11,019 bases of DNA from Bacteroidota bacterium (lineage in GTDB: Bacteria; Bacteroidota; Ignavibacteria; Ignavibacteriales; Melioribacteraceae). Below, piece after piece: positions 1 to 7,601 of the stretch (within the stretch, counting starts at the first letter, position 1; every line of letters starts with the position of its first letter). The notes beneath the pieces are model-generated. The model saw nothing but the letters and a program-made list of their open reading frames with translations, searched no databases and was not told where the DNA came from. The position numbers were made by a program, and so were the translations under genes. The stretch covers positions 1-11,019 of the forward strand of contig JAKAMS010000056.1 in NCBI GenBank assembly GCA_021812745.1, read 5' to 3'.

Positions 1-642
1 AAAGACGAATACTTCAAGAAATCAAAATTTCCATTCGAAGGTAAAATTGCAGTTGAATTATTAAACGCTTTGCCGAATAAATCGAACTTAATGATATCGA
101 ACTCGATGCCAATACGCGATACAGATTTTTTTGCTTCTTCAAGCGGGAAACAGATAAACATTTTTACAAACCGTGGCGCAAGCGGAATTGATGGAATTAA
201 TTCCACCGCACTTGGAATTGCAAAAACTTCAAAGTGGAAAAATTTTCTTCTTATTGGCGATCTTGCATTTTATCATGACCTTAACGGTCTTCACAATGCT
301 TCAAAACACAATATTGCCATGACAATAGTTTTAATAAACAACAGCGGTGGCGGAATATTTGAGTCATTGCCAATTTCTGAATACAAAGAATTTTTCAAAG
401 AGAATTTTTCGACACCGTTAAAAATTGATTTTAAGAAAATTGTAGAGGGCTACGGAGCAACTTATCATAAAATTAAAAACTGGAAAGATTTGAAAGAAAA
501 AGTGATATTATCTTCGAGGAATAAAAAACTTACCGTTCTTGAAATTCAAACCGACGCAAAAGATTCTAAGGATCAGCGCCAGGAATATTGGAACGCAGTT
601 TCTAATAGAATTGTAAAATTCATACATGATATTAAAAGTTGA
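1..642 (+). CDS. menD: MenD, SEPHCHC synthase (3' part of gene, 5' end outside window)
   Basis: This is the C-terminal part (213 residues) of the ThDP-dependent enzyme that adds the succinic semialdehyde carbanion from 2-oxoglutarate to isochorismate, the first committed menaquinone step. The reading frame is open from base 1, so the start lies upstream; MenD proteins are usually about 550-600 residues. Counting from the first codon, RGASGIDG at 58-65 matches the MenD signature before the cofactor domain. GDL at 86-88 followed by LINN ending at 114 has the GD-X(about 25)-N spacing of the ThDP/Mg-binding motif, and GGGIFESLP follows as in MenD. The frame ends in TGA and overlaps menH by 17 nt, consistent with translational coupling. 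The TTG at 70 is an internal codon, not a start. The family assignment is secure; activity is inferred from family and operon context. Confidence 0.95.
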   Translation, partial: KDEYFKKSKFPFEGKIAVELLNALPNKSNLMISNSMPIRDTDFFASSSGKQINIFTNRGASGIDGINSTALGIAKTSKWKNFLLIGDLAFYHDLNGLHNASKHNIAMTIVLINNSGGGIFESLPISEYKEFFKENFSTPLKIDFKKIVEGYGATYHKIKNWKDLKEKVILSSRNKKLTVLEIQTDAKDSKDQRQEYWNAVSNRIVKFIHDIKS

Positions 643-1456
643 CGATATTGAGTTTAACCTTCTCTTAAACGAATCAGATCTTAACAGAGGCAAAACACCA
701 ATTGTTTTTCTCCACGGCTTTACCGGCGATTCAAGCGATTGGCAATTCCTTCTTAAAAAACTTCCCGATAACTTATTGCCGGTTGCAATTGACCTTATCG
801 GGCATGGCAAATCCGATTCCCCCATAGATATGAAACATTATACTTGCACCGCAATAGTCCACCAGCTCAATTCAATTTTTTCACAGCTAAATTTTCAGAA
901 TATTATTCTTACCGGATATTCCATGGGCGGACGTGTTGCTCTGTCATATTGCTTAAAACATACTCAGCAAATTAAAGCCGCTATCTTGGAAAGTGCTACT
1001 CCCGGTATAGAAGATATTTGTATGAAAAAGGAACGCGTTGAATTTGACCTACTCTTAGCAGATAAAATCAAGAACGAAGGCGTTGAATCGTTTATTAATT
1101 TTTGGTTTGATACTCCTCTATTCAAATCGTTAAAAAAATTACCCGACTTTGAAAAAATTAAGAAGAAAAGATTGGAAAATAATACAACAGGTTTAGCTAA
1201 CAGTCTATTAAGTTTCAGCACAGGATTGATGATGAGTTATTGGGAAAAACTTAATTCACTTAGTTTCCCGGTTTTGCTTATCAGCGGCGAGCTTGATAAT
1301 AAATACACTAAAATTAACAAAACAATGAAATCTAAATTTCCAAATGCTCAACACAAGGCAATTTCTGAATGCGGTCATAATGTTCACATAGAAAAGCCGG
1401 AGCTTTTTACTAAATTAGTAACGGATTTTTTAGATTCTATTGAAAGGGAAAAATGA
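626..1456 (+). CDS. menH: MenH, SHCHC synthase (alpha/beta hydrolase)
   Basis: This cytoplasmic alpha/beta-hydrolase-fold lyase of 276 residues eliminates pyruvate from SEPHCHC, the MenD product, to give SHCHC. The oxyanion-hole motif HGF is at 30-32. The nucleophile elbow GYSMGGR places Ser99, Asp224 lies in SGELDNK, and His251 lies in [11 protein letters not shown], giving a complete Ser-Asp-His triad in normal order. The segment after the nucleophile (ESATPGI, 122-128) resembles the MenH cap-entry region. Many hydrolases share this triad, so the specific call rests on the position between menD and menB and on the match of these local motifs. The ATG lies inside the end of menD (17-nt overlap), and the stop overlaps the menB start as ATGA. 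Confidence 0.88.
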   Translation: MILKVDDIEFNLLLNESDLNRGKTPIVFLHGFTGDSSDWQFLLKKLPDNLLPVAIDLIGHGKSDSPIDMKHYTCTAIVHQLNSIFSQLNFQNIILTGYSMGGRVALSYCLKHTQQIKAAILESATPGIEDICMKKERVEFDLLLADKIKNEGVESFINFWFDTPLFKSLKKLPDFEKIKKKRLENNTTGLANSLLSFSTGLMMSYWEKLNSLSFPVLLISGELDNKYTKINKTMKSKFPNAQHKAISECGHNVHIEKPELFTKLVTDFLDSIEREK

Positions 1457-2286
1457 GTTTAAATTGGATCAAAGCCAAAGATTATAAAGACATCATTTAT
1501 GAAAAGATGGGCGGAATTGCTAAAATTACAATCAACCGTCTGGAAAAAAGAAATGCGTTCAGACCAGAAACAACATTAGAACTTTATGATGCCTTTGCAG
1601 ATGCGCGTGAAGATACAAATATAGGCGTGATATTATTAACCGGAAAAGGTCCTGCTAAAGATGGTAAATACGCTTTCTGTTCCGGTGGAGATCAATCAAT
1701 CCGCGGTAATAAAGGTTACGTTGGCAATGATGGCGTTCCACGTTTGAATATTCTAGACGTACAAAAACAAATTAGAAGCATTCCCAAACCTGTAATAGCA
1801 TTGGTTGCAGGATATGCAATCGGCGGCGGACACGTGCTGCACGTTGTATGCGATTTAACAATTGCCGCAGAGAATGCGATCTTCGGTCAGACTGGTCCAA
1901 AGGTCGGAAGCTTCGACGGCGGATTTGGTTCAAGTTATTTAGCTAGAATAGTCGGTCAAAAGAAAGCGCGGGAAATTTGGTTTCTTTGCCGTCAATATAA
2001 TGCAGAAGAAGCTCTTGCTATGGGATTGGTAAATAAAGTTGTTCCGGTTAACCAACTTGAAGCAGAAGGTATACTGTGGGCAAAAGAAATTTTAGAAATG
2101 AGCCCTCTTTCATTACGTTTAATAAAATCCGCTTTCAATGCGGAACTCGATGGACAAGCCGGAATTCAGGAACTTGCAGGCAATGCAACTCTTCTTTATT
2201 ATATGAGCGAAGAGGCACAAGAAGGTAAAAACGCTTATAACGAAAAACGAAAGCCAGATTTTAAAAAATTTCCTAGAGTTCCATAA
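1453..2286 (+). CDS. menB: MenB, 1,4-dihydroxy-2-naphthoyl-CoA synthase
   Basis: This crotonase-fold enzyme of 277 residues performs the Dieckmann-type ring closure of o-succinylbenzoyl-CoA to DHNA-CoA. Family signatures are the oxyanion-hole/CoA region CSGGDQ (76-81), AGYAIGGGH (119-127) and [12 protein letters not shown] (146-157), plus the C-terminal YNEKRKPDF. Gln146-Thr147-Gly148 and Trp176 match the residues that hold bicarbonate in E. coli-type MenB. Gly148 is where the actinobacterial type carries an Asp, so this should be a bicarbonate-dependent type I enzyme. The length is normal for the family. The start ATG overlaps the menH stop (ATGA), and an AAAGGG stretch 4 nt upstream can serve as ribosome binding site. 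It is followed by the only real gap in the men operon. Confidence 0.96.
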   Translation: MSLNWIKAKDYKDIIYEKMGGIAKITINRLEKRNAFRPETTLELYDAFADAREDTNIGVILLTGKGPAKDGKYAFCSGGDQSIRGNKGYVGNDGVPRLNILDVQKQIRSIPKPVIALVAGYAIGGGHVLHVVCDLTIAAENAIFGQTGPKVGSFDGGFGSSYLARIVGQKKAREIWFLCRQYNAEEALAMGLVNKVVPVNQLEAEGILWAKEILEMSPLSLRLIKSAFNAELDGQAGIQELAGNATLLYYMSEEAQEGKNAYNEKRKPDFKKFPRVP

Positions 2287-2295
2287 AACTGCATC

Positions 2296-2380
2296 GTCAT
2301 TCCAATCGCAACAACTGGAGTGAATATTTACACAATAAACTTGCAGAGATTTTTCAACGCTTAGCTTTTTAAAAGACATT
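2296..2380. repeat. Degenerate interspersed-repeat-like sequence between menB and menA
   Basis: The 100-nt menB-menA gap contains GTCATTCC (2296-2303), then GGAGTGAAT, then TTGCAGAGATTTTTCAACGC (2341-2360), and ends with AAAAGACATT. These blocks, in this order, resemble short palindromic repeats of the GTCATTCC...GCAGAGATTCTTC...AATGACA type that I recall from Bacteroidota-like genomes. The copy is decayed: the outer arms no longer pair and the end reads GACATT rather than ATGACA. The resemblance is from memory and was not searched. No ORF and no clear ribosome binding site for menA are seen here. Confidence 0.45.
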
Positions 2381-2386
2381 ACCACG

Positions 2387-3286
2387 ATGATAAACTCAGA
2401 AATAAATACAATTACCAAATTTGATGCATGGATTCTTGCAAGCCGGCCAAGAACTTTGGCTGCTGCTGTAGTGCCAGTAATAATCGGATCTTCAATTGCT
2501 GTCCACGATGACGTATTTAATCCTTTATCCGCATTTCTTGCATTGATCTGTTCTTTACTAATTCAGGTGGGAACAAACTTTGTGAATGATCTTTTCGATT
2601 TCCTTCACGGAACTGATAAGAAAGACCGCATCGGTCCTTTGCGTGTAATTGCATCCGGATTAATTTCTAAACAAGAAATGAAAATGGGAATCTATTTAAC
2701 ATTTGGAATTAGTTTCCTACTCGGTTTATATCTTGTTTATTTAGGCGGCGCGTTTATTCTTTTCATTGGAATATTTTCCATACTTGCCGGAATTGCATAC
2801 ACAGCGGGACCGTTTCCACTTGCGTATAACGGTCTTGGTGATATTGCAGTATTTTTATTTTTTGGTTTTGTAGGAACCGTAGGCACATATTACGTGCAAG
2901 CAAATGAAATTACCGCAATGGTTTTTTGGTCGTCTGTTCCGGTTGGCGCACTAATAACAAATATTCTAGTTGTAAATAATTACCGCGACCGCGAAGAAGA
3001 CCGCTCGAATGGAAAGAAAACTCTTATTGTCATTTTCGGCGAACGGTTCGGACGTATTCAATATTTATTCTTCATGGTAGTATCATATGCTATACTTTTT
3101 GTTGTCTACTTTACGTTCAAGAAAGATATTTTTGTTTTTCTGCCGCTCTTGAGTTTACCGCTTGCTATAAAACTTATTAAGATGATTTACACATTGCGAG
3201 GACGCGAGCTTAACAAGACGCTCGAACTAACTGCAAAACTTTCAGCTCTGTACGGTTTGCTTTTTGCAGCCGGAATTCTTTTATGA
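2387..3286 (+). CDS. menA: MenA, 1,4-dihydroxy-2-naphthoate polyprenyltransferase
   Basis: This integral membrane UbiA-superfamily prenyltransferase of 299 residues attaches the polyprenyl tail to DHNA with loss of CO2, giving demethylmenaquinone. The first Asp-rich motif is N64-x3-D68-x2-D71 (NFVNDLFD), followed by GTDKKDRIGP. The second is NNYRDREED (197-205) followed by NGKKTL. Both bind the Mg-diphosphate of the prenyl donor. ASRPRTL at 18-24 is the usual MenA N-terminal signature. Several hydrophobic helices lie between and after the motifs. The ATG at 2387 is the only canonical start in frame after the stop at 2336, but no Shine-Dalgarno precedes it. This is the only men gene here that does not overlap its upstream neighbour; its own stop overlaps menC by 4 nt (ATGA). 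Confidence 0.95.
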   Translation: MINSEINTITKFDAWILASRPRTLAAAVVPVIIGSSIAVHDDVFNPLSAFLALICSLLIQVGTNFVNDLFDFLHGTDKKDRIGPLRVIASGLISKQEMKMGIYLTFGISFLLGLYLVYLGGAFILFIGIFSILAGIAYTAGPFPLAYNGLGDIAVFLFFGFVGTVGTYYVQANEITAMVFWSSVPVGALITNILVVNNYRDREEDRSNGKKTLIVIFGERFGRIQYLFFMVVSYAILFVVYFTFKKDIFVFLPLLSLPLAIKLIKMIYTLRGRELNKTLELTAKLSALYGLLFAAGILL

Positions 3287-4350
3287 CAATAAGTGAATTT
3301 AAATACTTTCCATCCTCGCTTAATTTCAGAACTCCTTTCCAAACGTCTTTTCAAATAATTAGTGAACGAAAAGGATTTATAATTTCGATAAGCGACGAGC
3401 ATGGCAATTCCGCTTTTGGAGAATGCTCTCCGCTTCCCGGATTTAGTTACGAAAGCATTAATGACGTCGAGAGAATTTTGAAAGGGCTTCGGTATCAAAT
3501 AATCGGTTTTAGTGTTGAAGAAAATCTTACCGCCATTTCAAATTTGCTATCGGGATTTAAGCTTGTTCCTTCAATTGTATTTGCACTTGAGCAAGCAATT
3601 ATAAGTCTTTGCGTTAAACGTAATATGAATTTCATTGCTGAATCTTTTGGCGATACAAATTCCATTATTGATGTGAATGCTGTTATCGGATTCGATAAAA
3701 CAGAAAATATCTTAACAAAAATTGAAGAAAAAGTTAAAAATGGATTCGGCACATTCAAGCTGAAAATCGGCAGAAATAATTTTGAAGATGATCTTAATCT
3801 GATAAAAAATGCGAGAGAAAAATTTGGCGAATCAATTAAAATTAGATTAGATGCGAATGGAAAGTGGGATGAAGAAACCGCAAATTCAAATTTAGACCGG
3901 CTCTCTCAGTTTAATATTCAATACATCGAAGAGCCAAGCAGCGGAATTAATATATTAAATAAATTATCGGATACTTCTCTCATCCCAATAGCCATTGATG
4001 AATCTATCCGTTCTACAGAAGATACCGCAAAAATTATTAATGACAGCAAGATTAGGTTCATCGTTTTAAAACCGATGATATTGGGAGGAGTGATCTCTTC
4101 ACTTCGGCTAATCAAAGAAGCCGGGAGAAAAGACAAAAATGTTATTATCTCATCATCGTTTGAAAGTGCGGTTGGAAGAAGCGCTTTAGTTCTACTTGCT
4201 TCGGCAACAAATCATCCGTTCGCTCACGGACTCGATGCTTTAGAATATTTTGAGAGAGATATTTGCAAAGATCCTTATGAGGTAATAAACGGAAAGATTA
4301 AATTCGATGCAGAAAATTATCCGCCACAATTTGATTTATCACGCTTATGA
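3283..4350 (+). CDS. menC: MenC, o-succinylbenzoate synthase
   Basis: This enolase-superfamily dehydratase of 355 residues converts SHCHC to o-succinylbenzoate. The N-terminal cap contains AFGECSPLPGFSYES (44-58). In the barrel, K159 and K161 (FKLKIG) form the KxK pair. The metal ligands are Asp190 (LDANG), Glu216/217 (IEEPS) and Asp239 (IAIDES), with the opposing Lys263 (VLKPM). All catalytic positions of E. coli MenC therefore have counterparts. Relatives in this family can be N-succinylamino acid racemases, and motifs alone do not separate the two. The location between menA and menE, with ATGA overlaps at both ends, argues strongly for the menaquinone role. Confidence 0.94.
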   Translation: MTISEFKYFPSSLNFRTPFQTSFQIISERKGFIISISDEHGNSAFGECSPLPGFSYESINDVERILKGLRYQIIGFSVEENLTAISNLLSGFKLVPSIVFALEQAIISLCVKRNMNFIAESFGDTNSIIDVNAVIGFDKTENILTKIEEKVKNGFGTFKLKIGRNNFEDDLNLIKNAREKFGESIKIRLDANGKWDEETANSNLDRLSQFNIQYIEEPSSGINILNKLSDTSLIPIAIDESIRSTEDTAKIINDSKIRFIVLKPMILGGVISSLRLIKEAGRKDKNVIISSSFESAVGRSALVLLASATNHPFAHGLDALEYFERDICKDPYEVINGKIKFDAENYPPQFDLSRL

Positions 4351-5831
4351 TTTCGGTGAGCAACAAACAACATTGGCTTATTGAGCAGTCAGAAAACCAG
4401 CCGGACAAACAAGCTGTTCTCATATCAGAAAGAACTATTACTTATCAAGATTTATACAATGAGTGTTTAGCCGCGGCGGATTTTCTGCAGAGCAAGGGAA
4501 TTCAGAAGGATGAACACGTTGGAGTTTTAGCTGCTCACAATTACAATTTTTATGTGGTCGTTAATGCTCTTTGGTTTATAGGAGCAGTGCCGGTTCCGCT
4601 TAACACGCGTTTATTACCGGAAGAATTGGAAACACAGATAAAACAAGCTGACATAAAATTTTTATTGATTGATGAAAGTTTATCAGAACAATTTTCGCAA
4701 TTAGTATTTCATAACAAAATTCACTTCTCAAAGAATTCATACCTTGAAAGGGAAAATCAAGAAAACAAAATTCTTAATTCACAATTCTCAATTCTCAATT
4801 CTTCTCTAGTAATGTTCACTTCCGGCAGCAGCGGAAAATCCAAAGCGGTAGTTCATACATTTGAAAGTTTGCTTGGAAGCGCGAAGGCGATTGATTCATT
4901 CGCTGATTTATCAACAGAAGATATTTGGCTCGCTTCTCTTCCCTTCTTTCATATCGGCGGATTCATGATTCTCGTCCGCTCTCTAATTGTTGGCTCTTCA
5001 ATTGCGTTTCCGGATTCACTTGAACACAAGAATGTTGTTTATACAATAAAAAAATTTCTCCCCACTCATATTTCAATTGTTCCCACTACACTTCTCCGTT
5101 TCTTGAATGAGAATGTACATCCAAATGCAAATTTGAAATACGTTTTTCTCGGAGGCGGTCCTTCGGAAAAAGAATTAATTCTTAGTGCCGTTCATCAAGG
5201 ATGGCCTATTGTAAAAGTTTACGGTTCAACCGAAACTTGTTCAATGATAACTGCTTTGCTTCCGAATGAAATAAAAGAGAAATCGGAATCTGCAGGCAAA
5301 GTATTAGATGCAAACAAAATTAAGATCAAGAGCATAAACAAGAATGATTCTGATGACTTCGCCGGTATTGGAGAAGTTGGAGAGATTATTGTTTCAGCTA
5401 AATCATTATTCAAGGAATACTATAATGATCATGCCTCAACCAGCAAGAGTATTCAAAACGGCTGGTTTAATAGTGGCGATTTCGGTTTGATTGATAAAGA
5501 CGGTTATTTGTTTGTTGAATCCCGGCGGGAAGATTTAATAATCACAGGCGGAGAAAATGTTAGTGCTAAGGAAGTTGAAACCGCCATTAAATCTCTTAAG
5601 TCAATCAAGGATGTTTTTGTTTTTGCGCTTCAGGACAAAACATGGGGACAAATAGTCTGTGCGGCAATAGTATCGGGCGGTTTGAATGAAAGTGAAATTA
5701 AAAATTTTCTAAAAGAGAAAATTGCCGGATATAAAATTCCTAAGAGATTTTTTTTCTTGGATGAGATTCCAAGAAACGAACTTGGGAAAATAACGCGTGC
5801 CGCACTCCTTAAACTACTTAATTTAAATTAG
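4347..5831 (+). CDS. menE: MenE, o-succinylbenzoate--CoA ligase
   Basis: This ANL-superfamily adenylate-forming enzyme of 494 residues makes OSB-AMP and then OSB-CoA, the MenB substrate. Core motifs appear in order: the P-loop TSGSSGKSK (158-166), YGSTET (292-297), the NSGDFG aspartate region (375-380), the hinge ESRREDLIITGGENV (391-405), and the C-terminal PRNELGKITR carrying the adenylation lysine Lys481. The gene starts inside the menC stop (ATGA). Residues 141-153, just before the P-loop, are encoded by a tandem array of a 7-nt unit (4769-4803) and look like a low-complexity insertion in a surface linker. The last 14 nt overlap, tail to tail, the thioesterase gene on the other strand. 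No terminator hairpin is visible at the end. Confidence 0.94.
   Translation: MISVSNKQHWLIEQSENQPDKQAVLISERTITYQDLYNECLAAADFLQSKGIQKDEHVGVLAAHNYNFYVVVNALWFIGAVPVPLNTRLLPEELETQIKQADIKFLLIDESLSEQFSQLVFHNKIHFSKNSYLERENQENKILNSQFSILNSSLVMFTSGSSGKSKAVVHTFESLLGSAKAIDSFADLSTEDIWLASLPFFHIGGFMILVRSLIVGSSIAFPDSLEHKNVVYTIKKFLPTHISIVPTTLLRFLNENVHPNANLKYVFLGGGPSEKELILSAVHQGWPIVKVYGSTETCSMITALLPNEIKEKSESAGKVLDANKIKIKSINKNDSDDFAGIGEVGEIIVSAKSLFKEYYNDHASTSKSIQNGWFNSGDFGLIDKDGYLFVESRREDLIITGGENVSAKEVETAIKSLKSIKDVFVFALQDKTWGQIVCAAIVSGGLNESEIKNFLKEKIAGYKIPKRFFFLDEIPRNELGKITRAALLKLLNLN
4769..4803 (+). repeat. Five tandem 7-nt units inside menE
   Basis: The consecutive heptamers are AATTCTT, AATTCAC, AATTCTC, AATTCTC and AATTCTT, all beginning AATTC, with two identical copies in the middle. 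The 35-nt array encodes residues 141-153 of MenE. The unit length is not a multiple of three, so the encoded peptide repeats only every 21 nt (ILNSQFS, then ILNSS). Confidence 0.9.
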
Positions 5832-6219
5832 CATTCATTTTTTCATAAAACTCTTTTGGCAATTCTATCTTCTTAAAAGCATCTTTAAGAACGCAAACAT
5901 GCACCGTTTTTGCAATAGCAGTAAACTGACCATCTGTTTTATAAAATTTGTAACTCAATTCAAAAGAGGAATTTTTCAATAGACTTACAACAACATCAAT
6001 ACGGAGTTCGTCGCCAACTTTGATTGGTCTAACATAATCCGCTTCCGCGTGAATAATCGGTAATATAAAATCTTTATCAAAGAAGTAATCTCTTTCCGTA
6101 TGCAGACTTCTCAAAAAATCTTCATAAGCGGCATGAACAAATTTGAATAAACTTGCGTAAAAAATAATTCCTGCCGGGTCGGCATCGTAGAAATAAACTT
6201 TCACTTTAGTAGTAAACAT
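5818..6219 (-). CDS. 4HBT-family hotdog acyl-CoA thioesterase, candidate DHNA-CoA hydrolase (MenI-like)
   Basis: This is a 133-residue single hotdog domain of the 4-hydroxybenzoyl-CoA thioesterase type. YDADPAGIIFYASLF (11-25) matches the family active-site segment GDCDPAGIVFYPNYF, with Asp14 in the place of the catalytic aspartate. HAEADYVRPIKVGDEL (57-72) matches the second conserved strand-turn. The normal menaquinone route needs hydrolysis of DHNA-CoA before MenA, and enzymes of this family do it in cyanobacteria and plants. Position next to the men operon makes that the best guess. A general YbgC-like thioesterase is the alternative. Start ATG at 6219 is supported by GGAG 7 nt upstream. 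The gene is convergent with menE, so it needs its own promoter; none is convincing in the 100-nt gap before the next gene. Confidence 0.8.
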   Translation of the reverse strand: MFTTKVKVYFYDADPAGIIFYASLFKFVHAAYEDFLRSLHTERDYFFDKDFILPIIHAEADYVRPIKVGDELRIDVVVSLLKNSSFELSYKFYKTDGQFTAIAKTVHVCVLKDAFKKIELPKEFYEKMNANLN

Positions 6220-6226
6220 AACCGCT

Positions 6227-6230
6227 CTCC
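6227..6230 (-). promoter_or_regulatory. Shine-Dalgarno of the thioesterase gene
   Basis: On the minus strand GGAG lies 7 nt before the ATG at 6219 (GGAGAGCGGTTATG). It is one of the few clear ribosome binding sites in the window and fixes this start. Confidence 0.7.
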
Positions 6231-6319
6231 TTTTACTAGGACAAATTTAATCAACTCTTCTCCATTTCACATTAACTTTTTTGTGTTTAATTTCGTTATA
6301 AATAAAAAAGAAAAAATAC

Positions 6320-7600
6320 TTGACCGGAAAATATCTATATATCTTTTTCATCGCTCTGTCCATTTTATCGTTAGACAATATTTTGGGACAGCAGTCGGAA
6401 ATTAGAAAAGAGTACTATGCCGATAAGAAGTTGAAATCCGAAGGCACGTATGTGAACGGATTGCGCAACGGCATTTATAAAGAATATTATGAAACCGGCA
6501 AACTTTGGAAAGAATGGAATTTTGAGAACGGAAAAGAAGAAGGGATTTCCACTTGGTACTTCGAGGATGGCACAAAAAGCATGGAGTGGAATTACCACAA
6601 TGGAAAACTTGAAGGCAAATCAAAATGGTATTATGAAAGCGGCGAACTTTGGGCAGAACCGGTTTATGTGAATAATATTCAAGAGGGACCAAGCCAGACT
6701 TATTACAAAAGCGGTAAACTCGAAGCAATATGGAATTACAGCAACGGAAAACTGAACGGAATTTCAAAAATATTTTTTGAGAATGGAAAAGTCGAAGTCG
6801 AACGAAATTACATTAACGATAAGCTTGAAGGCATTAGTAAAGTCTATACGGATTTCGGGACTCTTGCTCTCGAAGCCAAATATAAAAATGATCAGCTGGA
6901 CGGAACATCATACTTCTATTATCCTGACGGCAAAATAAAAGTTATTGACTCATACGAGAACGGTCAAATTATAAAACGAGAACGCTACGATTACGGCGCA
7001 AAAGTAGGAAAAGTTGAAGAAGACTTTGATGAATATTATGATGAAGGAACATTGAAGCGCCATGTAAATTTCCGGAATGGAAAGCTGGATGGATTGATAA
7101 AAGAATATTATGCCAGCGGTTTTCTAAAAGCAGAGCTCAATTATAGAAACGGATTAATTGAAGGCGAGAATAAGTTTTATCACGACGGCGGCACACTTTC
7201 AGAACTTGCAAATTTTAATGGCAGTATGAAAAATGGACTTTCTACTAAGTTCAATAAAGACGGGGTTAAAATTGCCGAGCAGAATTACACAAATGATATT
7301 CTGGAAGGCAATGCAAAAACTTTTTATTTGACCGGGGAGGTCGAGTCAGAACAAATTTACCGCAACAATAAACTAAACGGCACAATAAAATTATTTTTAA
7401 AGAATGGTTCGCTTAGCGCCGAAATTGACTATAAGAACGGATTGAAAGACGGAATTTCTAAATATTATTTCCCTAACGGAAACATATCTGATTTTTCCGT
7501 TTACAAAAACAATTTGCTCGATGGTAAATGCTATTCGTACGATGCGGACGGAAAAGTTTTACGCGAAGTTGAATATAAAGATGGCGAACTGGTCAAGTAA
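6320..7600 (+). CDS. Secreted YwqK/MORN-like 24-residue-repeat protein
   Basis: This 426-residue protein is built from a signal peptide and sixteen repeats of exactly 24 residues of the form xxKxYYxxGKLxxExxYxNGKLxG, the pattern of MORN-variant repeats in the YwqK/COG2849 'antitoxin component' group. The family is mostly of unknown function in Bacteroidota-type bacteria, and the toxin-antitoxin label is not supported here because no toxin gene is adjacent. Residues 5-18 form a hydrophobic helix after a lysine, followed by LGQQS as a possible cleavage region, so export is likely. Repeats occupy 28-219 and 235-426, with a 15-residue interruption between them. The start is uncertain: TTG at 6320 is the only canonical codon before the signal helix, but in-frame ATA at 6302 would give the typical leader M-KKKKYL. 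The gene is preceded by 100 nt shared with the divergent thioesterase gene and ends 1 nt from the convergent oxidoreductase gene. Confidence 0.85.
   Translation: MTGKYLYIFFIALSILSLDNILGQQSEIRKEYYADKKLKSEGTYVNGLRNGIYKEYYETGKLWKEWNFENGKEEGISTWYFEDGTKSMEWNYHNGKLEGKSKWYYESGELWAEPVYVNNIQEGPSQTYYKSGKLEAIWNYSNGKLNGISKIFFENGKVEVERNYINDKLEGISKVYTDFGTLALEAKYKNDQLDGTSYFYYPDGKIKVIDSYENGQIIKRERYDYGAKVGKVEEDFDEYYDEGTLKRHVNFRNGKLDGLIKEYYASGFLKAELNYRNGLIEGENKFYHDGGTLSELANFNGSMKNGLSTKFNKDGVKIAEQNYTNDILEGNAKTFYLTGEVESEQIYRNNKLNGTIKLFLKNGSLSAEIDYKNGLKDGISKYYFPNGNISDFSVYKNNLLDGKCYSYDADGKVLREVEYKDGELVK
6401..6976 (+). repeat. First block of eight 72-nt coding repeats
   Basis: These are repeats 1-8 of the YwqK-like protein (residues 28-219), each exactly 24 codons. 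Conserved positions are aromatic residues at 5-6, Gly at 9, an aromatic at 17, Asn at 19 and Gly at 24. DNA conservation is only partial, so the array is old. Repeat 8 ends in GQIIK instead of the usual xG. Confidence 0.85.
7022..7597 (+). repeat. Second block of eight 72-nt coding repeats
   Basis: These are repeats 9-16 (residues 235-426), again exactly 24 codons each, after a 45-nt non-repeat linker (6977-7021, starting RERYDYGAK). Repeat 16 ends GELVK at the C-terminus, similar to the end of repeat 8. Confidence 0.85.
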
Positions 7601-7601
7601 T

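Noticed and set aside
508..825. Minus-strand open frame across the menD/menH junction
   Set aside because: It lies antisense to two secure genes, has arginine/serine-rich non-protein-like composition and no supporting motif.
4769..4803. CRISPR-like array
   Set aside because: Units are 7 nt with no spacers and lie inside a coding sequence; it is a simple tandem repeat.
5832..5870. Intrinsic terminator after menE
   Set aside because: There is a T-run (CATTTTTTC) but no GC-rich stem before it, and the stretch is coding for the opposing thioesterase gene.
6270..6303. Promoter for the repeat-protein gene (TTGTGT ... TATAAA)
   Set aside because: The two hexamers are only about 10 nt apart; no properly spaced pair could be supported.
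6402..6767. Minus-strand 121-codon open frame under the repeat-protein gene
   Set aside because: It is a shadow: periodic residues reflect the 72-nt repeats of the real gene on the plus strand, with no family motif of its own.
6320..7600. Toxin-antitoxin module suggested by the YwqK family name
   Set aside because: There is no small partner gene, the protein is large and carries a signal peptide, and its neighbour is a convergent metabolic gene.
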